64,000 nucleotides of DNA. Origin: Natribaculum luteum. Lineage in GTDB: Archaea; Halobacteriota; Halobacteria; Halobacteriales; Natrialbaceae. Of this stretch, positions 52,815-62,030 are shown one piece after another (positions within the stretch are counted from its first letter, which is position 1; each line of letters opens with the position of its first letter). The notes under the pieces were generated by a model, which worked only from the letters and a program-made list of their open reading frames with translations, was not told the origin of the DNA and ran no database searches. The DNA lies in the NCBI RefSeq assembly GCF_023008545.1, contig NZ_CP095397.1, forward strand, positions 2,170,001-2,234,000, read 5' to 3'. Both the position numbers and the translations under genes were made by a program.

Positions 52815-53429
52815 CTACGAGTCGGTTTCCGTCTCGGTCGTCCGCTCGTCGCCGCCGTCGGCTGCCTGTTCGTCTACGCTCTCGCGGTCGACGGTCGACT
52901 CGTCGTCCGCCGCCCGTCGGGCCGCCTCGCGCTCGAGTGCGCGGTCGATCTCGTCCTGTTCGAGCGCGCCGACCGGTTCGACGGTGAGGACGTTTCCGCC
53001 GCCGGGATCGAGGACGATCACCTCCTCACCTTCTTCGATCGTGCCACTGGTCGTCCGGGCGCTGTAGTAGGGGTTAAAGCCGCCGTCGTCGAGTTTCACC
53101 TCGCCGTCGCGGGCCGTGACCGTCTCGGTGACGTACCCGATGCGACCCGCGAGCGCACTCGAATCGCTCGTCTGGGCCGTCCCCTTGCCGCCGTAGAAGT
53201 CGAACTCCCGGTAGACGTAAGTCGCCGCAGCCCCGAAGACGAGAACCAGACCGGCAAGGACCAGCGGTGCTGCAGCCGGCGGGAACAACGTCCCGACGAC
53301 GCCCGCGCCCACGAGTGCGACGCCGACGACGATGAAGTGAGCACCGGGAGAAACCGCCTCGAGCGCCATCAGCACGAGGCCCGCGGCCAACAGCGCGAGC
53401 GGCATGTTCTCGAAGAGCAGTTCGAGCAT
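52815..53429 (-). CDS. NfeD-family membrane protein
   Basis: A 204-residue protein: two or three N-terminal membrane helices (LALLAAGLVLMALEAV, VVGVALVGAGVVGTL, LVLAGLVLVFGAAATYVY) then an NfeD OB-fold domain (residues 90-150; SALAGRIGYVTETVTARDGEVKLDDGGFN) and a long acidic tail. NfeD partners SPFH proteins, and the gene directly precedes the SPFH gene. A membrane quality-control module is the usual context. Confidence 0.9.
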   Translation of the reverse strand: MLELLFENMPLALLAAGLVLMALEAVSPGAHFIVVGVALVGAGVVGTLFPPAAAPLVLAGLVLVFGAAATYVYREFDFYGGKGTAQTSDSSALAGRIGYVTETVTARDGEVKLDDGGFNPYYSARTTSGTIEEGEEVIVLDPGGGNVLTVEPVGALEQDEIDRALEREAARRAADDESTVDRESVDEQAADGGDERTTETETDS

Positions 53430-53492
53430 GTCCGGGGCTAGGGTCTCACCCCGATTAAGTGTTTACCGCGCCGGCCGAAATTTTTCTCGTGA

Positions 53493-53765
53493 TCACGCCG
53501 GGACGAGCGCCGCCAGTCGAAGCATGACGAGGACCATCGAGATCGCACCGAGCAGGACGAACGTCGCGTTCTCCAGGGTCGGATCGCCGGGTTCGACCGG
53601 CGTCGAGTTCGGTTCCGGGCCGAAAGAGTCTCCCTCGTCGCCCTGGCCGTCGTCGTCTCGTTCCCGATCGTCGAACGTGGTGGGAGACCAGTCGGTTCGC
53701 TCGGTCGCGTCGGTTCGGCCGACGTCACGGTCGTCCGATCCTGGCTCGGACGCGTCTGCTGGCAT
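53493..53765 (-). CDS. Acidic single-TM protein
   Basis: A 90-residue protein: an acidic, disordered N-terminal part (residues 1-63, rich in Asp/Ser/Glu/Pro) and one C-terminal membrane helix (ATFVLLGAISMVLVMLRLAAL). It resembles tail-anchored haloarchaeal proteins of the DUF7312 kind. The ATG at 53765 was preferred since upstream in-frame sequence overlaps pyk in another frame. It lies between pyk and nfeD on the same strand and may belong to either unit. Confidence 0.72.
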   Translation of the reverse strand: MPADASEPGSDDRDVGRTDATERTDWSPTTFDDRERDDDGQGDEGDSFGPEPNSTPVEPGDPTLENATFVLLGAISMVLVMLRLAALVPA

Positions 53766-53809
53766 ACTCGGTACTACTGGGTCACGACGCAAAAATCCGC
53801 CGCCCTGCG

Positions 53810-55567
53810 TCACGCGTGCTCGCGTCGACCCACGACGTCGCCGTCGTAGACGATGCCGCGCTCGGCGTCGATCGTCACGACCGTTCCCGCGTCGATTTCC
53901 TCGAGTTCGACGCCGCTCACCATCGGGACTCCCATCTCTCTGGCGACGAGCGCCGGGTAACCGGTCATGCCGCGGCGGGCGTCGACGATGCCGGCGATCT
54001 TCGTCAGGTCGCCGTCGAACTGCTCGTCGAACTCGGGTCCGAGCGTGACGATCGCACCGTCGGGCACGTCGGTGAGGTCGCCGTCCGGAACACGAGCGAC
54101 CGGTCCAGCGACGCGTCCCTCGACGACCACGCGACCCGTGGCCAGCGTCTCCGCGGCGACGTGGACTTTCATCATGTTCGTCGTGTTCGTTCCCTCGAGG
54201 TCGGTCATCATGCCACAGAGAACGACGAGAGTGTCGCCGCTCTCGGCGACGCCTGCATCCAGCGCCGACTGGACCGCTCGATCGATGACGGCGTCCGCAC
54301 TCTGGTCCGACACCTGGGCGTACAGCGGCGTCACGCCCCACGAGAGGGCTAGCTGTCGGCGAACGTCCTGCGTCGGCGTCGACGCGACCACCGGAACGCC
54401 GGGGCGGTACTTTGCGATCTTCAGCGCCGTGTAGCCGGACTCGGTCGCCGCCACGATCGCGTCGGCGTCGACGTCGCGAGCGAGATATCGCGCCGCCCGC
54501 GCGAGGGCGTCCGTCCGGGCCTCGCCCGAAGCCGGGACGCGTCCCTCGAGCACCTCGTCGTACTCGCCGGAGCGTTCGACCTGGCGGACGATGCGGTCCA
54601 TCGCCTCGACGACTGCCACGGGATGGTCGCCGACGGCGGTCTCAGCCGAAAGCATCACCGCGTCCGTGCCGTCGAGGACGGCGTTTGCCACGTCCGAGGC
54701 CTCTGCCCGCGTCGGCCGCCTGGCGTGAACCATCGAGTCGAGCATCTCCGTAGCCGTGATCACCGGGACACCGGCGTTGCGACACGTCCGGATGATCCGC
54801 TTTTGGACCATCGGCACTTCCTCCATCGGACACTCGACGCCGAGGTCACCCCGGGCGACCATCACCCCGTAGGACGCGTCGACGATCTCCTCGAGGTTCT
54901 CGACCGCACCGGCCCGTTCGATCTTCGCGACGATCGGAATCTCCGCGCCGAACTCCTCCAGGACCTCGCTGACCTCGTATACGTCCGCCGCGTCGCGGAC
55001 GAAACTCGCCGCCACGAAGTCGACGTCCTTCTCGGCCGCAAGCCGGAGATCCTGCCTGTCTTTCTCGGTGACGACGTCGAGGGCAAGGTCGACACCCGGC
55101 ACGTTGACACCCTGACGACCGGCCAGTTCGCCGCCGCTGTCGACTCGTGCTACGACTGCGTCGGGTTCGACCGCGACGACCGTCGTCTCGATCATCCCGT
55201 CCGACAGCAGGACGCGATCTCCCTCTTCGACCCCGTCGATCGACAACGAGAGGCCGACCTCCTCACTCGTCGCCTCGTCGCCCTCGACGAACCGGACCGT
55301 CGAGCCCGTCTCGAGGGAGACGGTCTCGCCATCGGACAACGGCGCAGTCCGGATCTCTGGCCCCTGCGTGTCGAGCATCACTGCGACCGGCTCCGGCGTT
55401 ACTTCGTCGACGTTGCGGACGCGGTCGACGAGGTCGGCCCGATCCTCGAGCGTGCCGTGACTCGCGTTCAGCCGGGCGACGGCCATGCCCGCGTCGGCGA
55501 GTGCACGAATCGTCCGCTCGTCGCTCGAGGCCGGACCGAGCGTACAGACGATCTTCGCGTTTCTCAT
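53810..55567 (-). CDS. pyk: Pyruvate kinase
   Basis: A 585-residue glycolytic kinase with the extra C-terminal domain of archaeal/bacterial long forms. Motifs: NAKIVCTLGPASSDE, VARLNASHGT, LDTQGPEIRT, IVAKIERAGAVENLEEIVDA (catalytic Lys and Glu), MVARGDLGVE, ITATEMLDSMVHARRPTRAEASDVANAVLDGTDAVMLSAETAVG. Residues 475-585 are the PEP-utilising-like swivel domain (RVPDGDLTDVPDGAIVTLG, MTGYPALVAREMGVPMVSG). The ATG at 55567 begins MRNAKIVCTLGPASS; the longer start is a shadow. Confidence 0.96.
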   Translation of the reverse strand: MRNAKIVCTLGPASSDERTIRALADAGMAVARLNASHGTLEDRADLVDRVRNVDEVTPEPVAVMLDTQGPEIRTAPLSDGETVSLETGSTVRFVEGDEATSEEVGLSLSIDGVEEGDRVLLSDGMIETTVVAVEPDAVVARVDSGGELAGRQGVNVPGVDLALDVVTEKDRQDLRLAAEKDVDFVAASFVRDAADVYEVSEVLEEFGAEIPIVAKIERAGAVENLEEIVDASYGVMVARGDLGVECPMEEVPMVQKRIIRTCRNAGVPVITATEMLDSMVHARRPTRAEASDVANAVLDGTDAVMLSAETAVGDHPVAVVEAMDRIVRQVERSGEYDEVLEGRVPASGEARTDALARAARYLARDVDADAIVAATESGYTALKIAKYRPGVPVVASTPTQDVRRQLALSWGVTPLYAQVSDQSADAVIDRAVQSALDAGVAESGDTLVVLCGMMTDLEGTNTTNMMKVHVAAETLATGRVVVEGRVAGPVARVPDGDLTDVPDGAIVTLGPEFDEQFDGDLTKIAGIVDARRGMTGYPALVAREMGVPMVSGVELEEIDAGTVVTIDAERGIVYDGDVVGRREHA

Positions 55568-55598
55568 ACCGGGGGCTACCGCCGACGACGGGAAAAAG

Positions 55599-55746
55599 GT
55601 ACGTGACTTACTCACCCTCGAGTTAACACACCACGCGTGTAGTAGATCACGCGCGAGCGTTTTCGTTCACTTCGGATAGCGGAGCCATGGCCGCCTACAC
55701 CTCGCTCGTCGAGACCGACGACGAACCGTCCAGAACGCTCGTGAAT
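55599..55746 (+). repeat. Duplicated block: promoter region and 5' end of the GYD gene
   Basis: The block GTACGTGACT...CGAGTTAACACACCACGCGTGT, then a GCGAGCGTTTTCG stretch and the first codons of a GYD-like gene, repeats the sequence at about 57929-58075 with differences. The copy here is truncated and its downstream part is replaced by unrelated sequence. Confidence 0.6.
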
Positions 55747-55758
55747 TCGAATCGAGAC
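55687..55758 (+). pseudogene. Truncated GYD-domain gene copy
   Basis: The frame begins ATG GCC GCC TAC ACC TCG CTC GTC GAG ACC (MAAYTSLVET) and matches the intact gene at 58023 (MATYASLVRT) over about 10 residues, then loses similarity. The region after 55759 is the Bat-type regulator gene on the other strand, whose 3' end lies here. A recombination or insertion cut the ancestral gene. Confidence 0.6.
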
Positions 55759-56436
55759 TCACGTGACCGTTCCACCGTACCGACCCAGGACACTCGAGAG
55801 GATCGCACGCTCACCTCGCCTGAGCAGGAGCGACGCGCTGCTCTCTGCACATCCGAGCGTCGCCGCGACCTCGGTGAGCGGTGCCTTTCGGGGAACCTCG
55901 TAGTATCCAAGCGCTAGTGCCGTCGTCACGGCTTCGTGCTGTCGGTCGGTCAGCGCACTGATGGGCGTTCCACCGCCCCGGGTGTAGGTCCCGATCTCGT
56001 TGACCGTCGCCTCGATCTCGTCGTGGAGGTCGTCCAGCAATTCCTGGAGGTCGTCCCCGTCACCGACGATCGTCATTCGCATGTCGGCTTTCTCGTCGAG
56101 TCGGATCGGTGGGACGATCACGAGACGACGGTCGTCGAACGCTCTGCGCCACCTCCGGACCTCGGGGCGAGTTTCCTGGCAGACCCAGAGGTGAAAGGAC
56201 CGCTCGTCGATCGGTGTGAGCTGGTACTCGAGGATCGACTCGACCTCGTGCAGGGCGTCCCGATATCGATTTGCGTCTGCCTCCAGGTAGAACAGTTCGT
56301 ACTCGAGGCTGCGTTCCGGGTCGATGTTCCAGGTGAGGAGTTCCTCGTACTCGACGGCGTCTTCGTTCCGGACGAACGCTGCCAGCGGGTGGAGCATGCA
56401 CTCGGGCAATCGTAGCTGTACGTCGAGGTATTTCAC
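55759..56436 (-). CDS. Bat-type helix-turn-helix regulator (HTH_10)
   Basis: A 225-residue haloarchaeal regulator of the bacterioopsin-activator family. An N-terminal sensor-like domain (residues 1-150) is followed by the HTH_10 domain near the C-terminus: ALTDRQHEAVTTALALGYYEVPRKAPLTEVAATLGCAESSASLLLRRGERAILSSV. Usually such domains have a PAS/GAF; none is obvious here. It is divergent from a cytochrome P450 gene, 90 bases between starts, so it may regulate it; this is inference. Confidence 0.9.
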   Translation of the reverse strand: MKYLDVQLRLPECMLHPLAAFVRNEDAVEYEELLTWNIDPERSLEYELFYLEADANRYRDALHEVESILEYQLTPIDERSFHLWVCQETRPEVRRWRRAFDDRRLVIVPPIRLDEKADMRMTIVGDGDDLQELLDDLHDEIEATVNEIGTYTRGGGTPISALTDRQHEAVTTALALGYYEVPRKAPLTEVAATLGCAESSASLLLRRGERAILSSVLGRYGGTVT

Positions 56437-56526
56437 GGTGTGTATCGATCGACACGATCGGGGCTATAAAAAGCCGCTAGGCTATTCGACCGAAGAACGA
56501 TCGGTTCGAGACGTGTACGTAGCAAT

Positions 56527-57912
56527 ATGAGTTCGCCAGATCAGGCCAGCGGGCGAAACGGGACGGCGGAGACGACGACCGGAACACCACTCCCACCGGG
56601 TCCATCCGGGGACCCGGTCGTGGGGTGCCTCCGTCCGTTTCTCCGCGATCCGTTCTCGTTCTACGACGACCTCGCCGAGTTCGGGGACGTCGTGCGGTGG
56701 CAGCTTCCTGGTCGCAGGTTCACCACGCTCTTTCATCCGGACCACGTCGAACGGGTACTGGTCGCCGAATCCGATCGATTCGAACGGAACGTCGCCGGTG
56801 ACTTCCAGGTCGACTTCGCCCCCGAGGGACTCCTGTTGAACCGGGGTGAGCAGTGGCGAACCCAGCGTACGCTGATGCAACCCGCGTTCACGATGGATCG
56901 CATCAGATCGTACGCGAATCCGATGGTCGAGTACGCCGATCGAACGGCCAGGCGGTGGGACGACGGTCAGGAGGTGGCACTCAACCGCGACTTCTCGAAT
57001 CTCACGCTTCGCATCCTCACGAAGACGCTGTTCGACCTCGAGGTCGGCGCTGACGGAGACGACGACGAAGCGGTCGTCGCCGCGGCCAGGGCGATCAACG
57101 AGCGCGTCGACGTGAGCCGTCTCACGTCGTTTCTCCCGACCTGGATCCCGACACCGACGAACCGACGGTACCGGCGCGCACTCGCCGACTACCGGGAACG
57201 GGCGGACGGACTGATCGAGGAGCGTCGCCACGACGGAGCAGGCGGCGAGGACCTGCTCTCGATCCTGTTGCGCGCCGAGGGCCCCGACGGTGCGACCCTC
57301 TCGGAGGAGGAGATACGCGACAACCTGATGACGTTCATGTTCGCCGGACACGAAACGACCTCGCTCGGTCTCACCTACGCGTTTCTCCTCCTGTCCCAGC
57401 ACGACGACGTGCTGGACCGCCTCCGTCGGGAGCACGAGGAGGTGCTCGGCGACGAGTCACCGTCGTTCGACCACGTTCCCGCTCTCGAGTACACCGAGGC
57501 CGTCGTCAGCGAATCGATGCGGTTGCATCCACCTGCACACATCATCACGCGACGAGCAAAGGAAGACGCTGTCATCGACGGCTACCGGATACCCGAGGGA
57601 ACCATCGTGACACTCCCACAGTTTCGGATTCACGTCGACGATCGGTTCTACGACGATCCCGACGCGTTCCGACCCGAACGATGGCTCGACGGTTCGGCCG
57701 ACGAGCGTCCCGAGTACGCCTACTTCCCGTTCGGGGCCGGTCCACGACACTGCATCGGGATGCGCTTTGCCATGCTCGAGATGCAACTCGTCGTCGCAGT
57801 GCTCGCTCGACGCTTCGATTTCGAGTTGCTGAGCGATCCCGATCCGGACGTGACGGCTGGCGGGACACATCGTCCCGTCGAGGACGTGCGCGTTCGTCTG
57901 CACGACCGCTGA
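56527..57912 (+). CDS. Cytochrome P450
   Basis: A 461-residue heme monooxygenase. I-helix motif is FAGHETTSLG (residues 277-286), ExxR is ESMR, the PERF-like motif FRPERW, and the heme-binding loop FPFGAGPRHCIGMRFA with Cys409. Length and motifs fit archaeal class I P450s of the haloarchaeal CYP174-like type; substrate not known. No membrane anchor is seen, so it is soluble. Downstream of the Bat-type regulator gene, on the opposite strand. Confidence 0.94.
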   Translation: MSSPDQASGRNGTAETTTGTPLPPGPSGDPVVGCLRPFLRDPFSFYDDLAEFGDVVRWQLPGRRFTTLFHPDHVERVLVAESDRFERNVAGDFQVDFAPEGLLLNRGEQWRTQRTLMQPAFTMDRIRSYANPMVEYADRTARRWDDGQEVALNRDFSNLTLRILTKTLFDLEVGADGDDDEAVVAAARAINERVDVSRLTSFLPTWIPTPTNRRYRRALADYRERADGLIEERRHDGAGGEDLLSILLRAEGPDGATLSEEEIRDNLMTFMFAGHETTSLGLTYAFLLLSQHDDVLDRLRREHEEVLGDESPSFDHVPALEYTEAVVSESMRLHPPAHIITRRAKEDAVIDGYRIPEGTIVTLPQFRIHVDDRFYDDPDAFRPERWLDGSADERPEYAYFPFGAGPRHCIGMRFAMLEMQLVVAVLARRFDFELLSDPDPDVTAGGTHRPVEDVRVRLHDR

Positions 57913-57931
57913 ACCGGGCGTCTGCTGTACG

Positions 57932-57955
57932 TGACTCACTCACTCACTCACTCAC
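57932..57955. repeat. CACT tetranucleotide run
   Basis: Six ACTC/CACT units in tandem upstream of the GYD gene; the duplicated block at 55603 has only two. A slippage-prone microsatellite. Confidence 0.6.
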
Positions 57956-58022
57956 TATCGAGTTAACACACCACGCGTGTGCCACGCGAAGCGTTTTGCA
58001 CGGACTCTGGGTAGCCCCGAGT

Positions 58023-58310
58023 ATGGCCACGTACGCCTCACTCGTCCGAACCGCCGACCGGGACGTCCAGAACGCACAGGAACTGGCGTCGATCTGGGGC
58101 GAGATACGGACCGAAATCGCCGAACACGAGGCCGAACTGCTCGACTCCTACGCCGTCCTCGGGGAGTGGGACTTCCTCGTCGTCTTCGACGCCCCCGACC
58201 GGGAAGGGGCGTTCAAGGCGGCGTTGACACTGCGCAGACACGACCTGTCGGCCCAGACGATGCCGGTCACCGACACCGACGCGTTCGCTCACCTGGTCGA
58301 CGAAATCTGA
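58023..58310 (+). CDS. GYD-domain protein
   Basis: A 95-residue protein: MATYASLVRT, then AQELASIWGEIRTEIAEHEAELLDSYAVLGEWDFLVVFDAPDREGAFKAALTLRRHDLSAQTMPVT. The pattern LGEWDFLVVFDAP ... AALTLRR matches the GYD domain (ferredoxin-like fold, function unknown). A truncated copy of its promoter and first codons is at 55.6 kb. Its stop lies 10 bases from the 82-bp repeat copy 2. Confidence 0.85.
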   Translation: MATYASLVRTADRDVQNAQELASIWGEIRTEIAEHEAELLDSYAVLGEWDFLVVFDAPDREGAFKAALTLRRHDLSAQTMPVTDTDAFAHLVDEI

Positions 58311-58320
58311 TCGGCACCTC

Positions 58321-58402
58321 GTAACGATAGCTGTGAGTCGTTACCGCCGCAACCGCGAACCGTCTCTCGGTTGCGTCGGTAACCAGTCACAGCCATCATT
58401 AT
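58321..58402. repeat. 82-bp palindromic repeat, copy 2
   Basis: Near-identical to 33571-33652: outer TAACGATAGCTGTGAGTC and CAGTCACAGCCATCATTAT, inner ACCGCCGCAACCGCGA / CGGTTGCGTCGGT. It lies between convergent genes, and its last base is the first base (plus strand) of the ArsR-like gene's stop codon, so both copies abut stop codons. Confidence 0.75.
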
Positions 58403-59283
58403 CACGCGTCGTCCCGTTCGATCGCGACGACGCGAGCGTTCTCGTCGATCGTGACCGCGAGTCGGTCGCCCTCGAGCGAGACGTCGATCCGTAGCCGCAC
58501 GGGGTCGTTCTCCAGGACGGCCACGGCGTCGTCGTCGAGAAACTCGAGTTCCCAGAAGCGCCGATCACGCAGGTCGATCCCGTGATCCCAGTGAAACGAG
58601 ACGACGGCGGGGTGGTCGACGATCGCGAGACCGACGGGAACGCGCGCGACTGGCCCGCACTCGGGACAGGCCACGACGAGCGAGTGCGCCCACGGTAGCT
58701 TCTTCGTGCGCTCGACCGATCGATCCGTCGGTCCGTGACAGTACGCACAGACCCCGTCGATCATCAACTCGACGTCGGCCAGCCAGACCGTGGCCATAGT
58801 GTCGACGATCGCCTCCATCTCCCGGTCGGCGACGCCGGACGGACGGAGCGCGTGTTGAAAGAGCAGCCGTCCCTCGTCGTCGGACACCTGAACGCGGCTG
58901 TCGTCGTACACCGCAGTCAGCGGATCGTCGCCGTCGGCGAGCGGCGCAGTCCCGACCTCGACCGGACCGCGCTGCTCGTGGGTCGCCCACGCGCCGACCT
59001 CGATGGCCTTCGCGATCTCGAACCCGGCGAACGTCACCCGATAGCCGTCAGCACCGCGCTCGACGAACGTCCCGCGGAGTTCGCCGAGGTGGTAGTTGAA
59101 GTTCCCCTTGTCGCGGATGCCGACGCGCTCGCGCAACGTCGAGTACGAGAGTTCGCTCTCCCAGCCGTTCGAACGCAGGTGCTCGGAAAGCGCTCGGACG
59201 ATCTCGAGGCGCGTCTCGTTGCTTACGATCTCGAACGGATCGACCGGCGTCGACTCGTCCACTTCGTGTGCGGGGGTAGGCAT
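58402..59283 (-). CDS. ArsR-type regulator with C-terminal zinc/unknown domain
   Basis: A 293-residue protein. Residues 12-90 are a winged helix (SNETRLEIVRALSEHLRSNGWESELSYSTLRERVGIRDKGNFNYHLGELRGTFVER), the ArsR/HTH_20 type. The C-terminal part (residues 120-290) carries a Cys4-type site (CAYCHGP, ACPECGPV) and beta-rich elements with WDHGIDLRDRRFWELEF. Start ATG 59283 is chosen because the minus-strand TTAAAATATTTATG element at 59320 fits its promoter. The sensed signal is unknown; the Cys pairs suggest a metal or protein-binding zinc site. Confidence 0.85.
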   Translation of the reverse strand: MPTPAHEVDESTPVDPFEIVSNETRLEIVRALSEHLRSNGWESELSYSTLRERVGIRDKGNFNYHLGELRGTFVERGADGYRVTFAGFEIAKAIEVGAWATHEQRGPVEVGTAPLADGDDPLTAVYDDSRVQVSDDEGRLLFQHALRPSGVADREMEAIVDTMATVWLADVELMIDGVCAYCHGPTDRSVERTKKLPWAHSLVVACPECGPVARVPVGLAIVDHPAVVSFHWDHGIDLRDRRFWELEFLDDDAVAVLENDPVRLRIDVSLEGDRLAVTIDENARVVAIERDDA

Positions 59284-59483
59284 ACGGCGAACTATGATCT
59301 GTCTCACGTTTTGACACATAAATATTTTAAGAGTAATCGATTGCTCCGAGCGTATTTGACGATCGGTTGGCAACGGGCTGATATGATCGCCCCCGTCACG
59401 ATCGCTCTCTGTCACGAGTCGCCAGCCACCTCGTCGGATCGCGGATCGACACCGACTCGAGTCCGTTACCGGGGTGGGAGACG

Positions 59484-60275
59484 GTGACCGACCGCGCGAT
59501 CGTCGCCGAGGAACTCACGAAACGCTACCGCGACGACCTCGCCGTCGACGGCCTCTCGCTGTCGATCCAGCCGGGATCGGTGTACGGCTTTCTCGGCCCG
59601 AACGGGGCCGGCAAGACGACGACGATGCGAATGCTGACGTCGCTTACGACGCCAACTGCCGGCAGCGCCACGGTCGCCGGCGTTCCGATAACCGATCGTG
59701 GATCGCTCACCGAACGGATCGGCTACCTGCCCGCCGATCCGCCCGTGTTCGAGGAACTCACCGGCCGAGAGCACCTCCGGTACGTCACCCGGCTCCACGA
59801 ACTCCCCGAGGACGCCACGCGACGGCGGGTCGAGGACTTGCTCGAGCGGTTCGACCTCCTCGAGGACGCCGATCGGCGCATCGCCGGGTACTCGACGGGA
59901 ATGCGCAAGAAAGTCGGAATCATCGGCGCAGTGATACACGAGCCCGACGTCGTCTTTCTCGACGAACCGACCAGCGGTCTCGATCCGCGCGCTGCCCGGA
60001 CCGTCCGGAACACGCTCGCCGCACTCGCGGACCGAGAGATGACCGTCTTCCTCTCGACGCACGTTCTTCCCGTCGTCGACGAACTCGCCGACGTCGTCGG
60101 CGTCATCGACGACGGCACGCTCGTCGCCGAGGCCCCGCCGGACGAACTGAAACGACGCGTCGAGACGACTGGCGACGCGAGCCTCGAGGCGGCATTTCTG
60201 GACGTGACTCGAACTGACCAGCAGGCTCGAGACCGACGCGAGCCGGACGAAAATCGGCGTGATATCGATGCGTAA
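59484..60275 (+). CDS. ABC-2 type exporter ATP-binding protein
   Basis: A 263-residue ATPase of the drug/Na+ exporter class (CcmA/NatA-like). Walker A is GPNGAGKTTTMRMLTSL, Q-loop TERIGYLPADPPVFEEL, signature YSTGMRKKVGI, Walker B VVFLDEPTSGLDP, then FLSTHVLPVVDELAD. The GTG start at 59484 leads into the first strand. Partner permease overlaps its end by 8 bases. Confidence 0.93.
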   Translation: MTDRAIVAEELTKRYRDDLAVDGLSLSIQPGSVYGFLGPNGAGKTTTMRMLTSLTTPTAGSATVAGVPITDRGSLTERIGYLPADPPVFEELTGREHLRYVTRLHELPEDATRRRVEDLLERFDLLEDADRRIAGYSTGMRKKVGIIGAVIHEPDVVFLDEPTSGLDPRAARTVRNTLAALADREMTVFLSTHVLPVVDELADVVGVIDDGTLVAEAPPDELKRRVETTGDASLEAAFLDVTRTDQQARDRREPDENRRDIDA

Positions 60276-61953
60276 CGACGGCGAGACGTCTCGTGACGGT
60301 CACGTCCCGTCGATCGGCGTCGGCCTCTCGATCGCCAGGGTCGAGATTCGCCGGGTCGTTCGAAAGCTCCGGGAGCAGGACGTCTGGCTCGCCGTCTTGC
60401 TCCTCGGAGCTGTCGGCGTCTTGCTGTCGTTGCCGATCCTCTTTGGACTCTCGAGAGAGTGGGGCGTGGACCTCGAGGCGGGCGACACTGCCGTGGCATC
60501 TACCGTCGCGATGGCTCTGGCCATCGTGTGGCTCCTGTTCGCGCTCTTTGCGGTCGTAAGCGCCGTCGGCGAGTACGGCGAGATCGACAACGAATCCGGG
60601 ATGTTGACGATTCGTCCACCGAAGGACGTCGCTTGCGGCCTCTTGCTGTCCGCGACGATCTGGTACGCCCCGTTCGCGTTCGTCCCGCTGGGCGTCGGAT
60701 TCCTGGGTCTGTCCGTCGGCGCTGGGTCCCCGCTGACGCTCGTCAGCGGTATCGTCACCACGACGACCCTGCTCGTCACTGCCGTCGCCACTGGATACCC
60801 GATCGGCCTGGCGCTCAAGGGCGTGATTCGCCGCTCAGAGCGCCTCTCGTCGCTCAAACCGATCCTCGCGGTCGTCGTCGTTGTCGCGTACGTCTGGATC
60901 ATGGCCACCGGCAAGCTCCTGGTGATCGCCGAGACGCTCGAGCCGGTGTTGCTCGCCCCGCCGCTCGGCTGGCTGGGTGACCTCGCCCTGGTGACGACGC
61001 CGGGTGCCGACGTCTCGATCGCACGCGCCGCCGGAGCGCTCGTCCTCGCCGTCGTCGTCCTTCCGGCTACGGCGCTCGGAACGACCGCCAGCGCACGATA
61101 CACGTGGTACGTCGATCGGGCGTGGGACTCTCGCGAGGGCGACCGGCACGGCGACGACCACTCGTCTCCGGGCCGGGTCGCTGCCACGCTCGCGCTCGTC
61201 TGCCGTCGACCGGGCACGCTCGGCGTCGCGACCACGACGCTGGTCCGCGCCTATCGCGCACCGCTCCAGCTGGTGTTCGCTGCCGTCCCCCTGCTCGGTG
61301 CGTTGCCGCTTTTCGAACGCGTGATCGCCACCGGCACCGCCCCGCCGTTCGTCCCGTGGGTCGTGCTCCTCTACGGCGCGTGGGCAGCGGGAACGGCGTT
61401 CCCGCTCAACGCGCTCGGAAACCAGGGGTCGACGCTCCCGACAGTGTTGACCGCTCGAGCCGACGGCGCGTGTGTCGTCCACGGGACCGTCGTCGCTGCG
61501 GTCGTCACCGTCACGCCGCTGACGGCCGTCGCCGCGGTCGGGATGGGGTATCTCGCCGGCCGCTCGCCCGCAGTCCTGTTGCTCCTCACAGCACTCTCTC
61601 CCGTCGTCGTCATTGCCGGCGCGGTACTCGCTGCCGGCCTCGGCGCGCGGTTCCCACGGTTTCGGTCGATCGACGTCGCGGGTTCACGAACCGCAGTGCC
61701 GCCCAGCAAGTCGGCGTTCGCACTCTTCTCGCTTCTGATCACACTGGCCGTCTACGCGGTCGCCGTTCTCGCCGACGAGACGATTCGCTCGCTCGCGGTC
61801 GTCGTCCTCTCCGAGCGCCTGCCGTACGACCTCTCGATCACCGCGGCGACGCTCGAGACCGTCGCCTCGGTCGTCGTCCCGCTGCTCGCGCTCGCGGTTC
61901 CGGCGGCGTACCTGCTTGCCGTCCGGCGAATCGACGCGTATCGACTCGAGTGA
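60268..61953 (+). CDS. ABC exporter permease
   Basis: A 561-residue membrane protein with about 12 hydrophobic segments, half of a two-part ABC exporter together with the ATPase. Length and pattern fit the ABC-2-type permeases of haloarchaea that act with NatA-like ATPases; substrate unknown. ATG 60268 overlaps the ATPase stop. The N-terminus (MRNDGETSRDGHVPS) is cytosolic and polar. Confidence 0.88.
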   Translation: MRNDGETSRDGHVPSIGVGLSIARVEIRRVVRKLREQDVWLAVLLLGAVGVLLSLPILFGLSREWGVDLEAGDTAVASTVAMALAIVWLLFALFAVVSAVGEYGEIDNESGMLTIRPPKDVACGLLLSATIWYAPFAFVPLGVGFLGLSVGAGSPLTLVSGIVTTTTLLVTAVATGYPIGLALKGVIRRSERLSSLKPILAVVVVVAYVWIMATGKLLVIAETLEPVLLAPPLGWLGDLALVTTPGADVSIARAAGALVLAVVVLPATALGTTASARYTWYVDRAWDSREGDRHGDDHSSPGRVAATLALVCRRPGTLGVATTTLVRAYRAPLQLVFAAVPLLGALPLFERVIATGTAPPFVPWVVLLYGAWAAGTAFPLNALGNQGSTLPTVLTARADGACVVHGTVVAAVVTVTPLTAVAAVGMGYLAGRSPAVLLLLTALSPVVVIAGAVLAAGLGARFPRFRSIDVAGSRTAVPPSKSAFALFSLLITLAVYAVAVLADETIRSLAVVVLSERLPYDLSITAATLETVASVVVPLLALAVPAAYLLAVRRIDAYRLE

Positions 61954-62030
61954 TACCGTCTACCATCGACGCCCACGAATCAGCGCACGACCGGTCACCG
62001 GGTCGTCTCCGAAAATAGCGGTCCCGATCG

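Noticed and set aside
55687-55917. A 76-residue plus-strand gene at the GYD duplicate
   Set aside because: Only the first ten or so residues resemble GYD; the rest is antisense to the Bat-type regulator, so it is treated as a truncated pseudogene.
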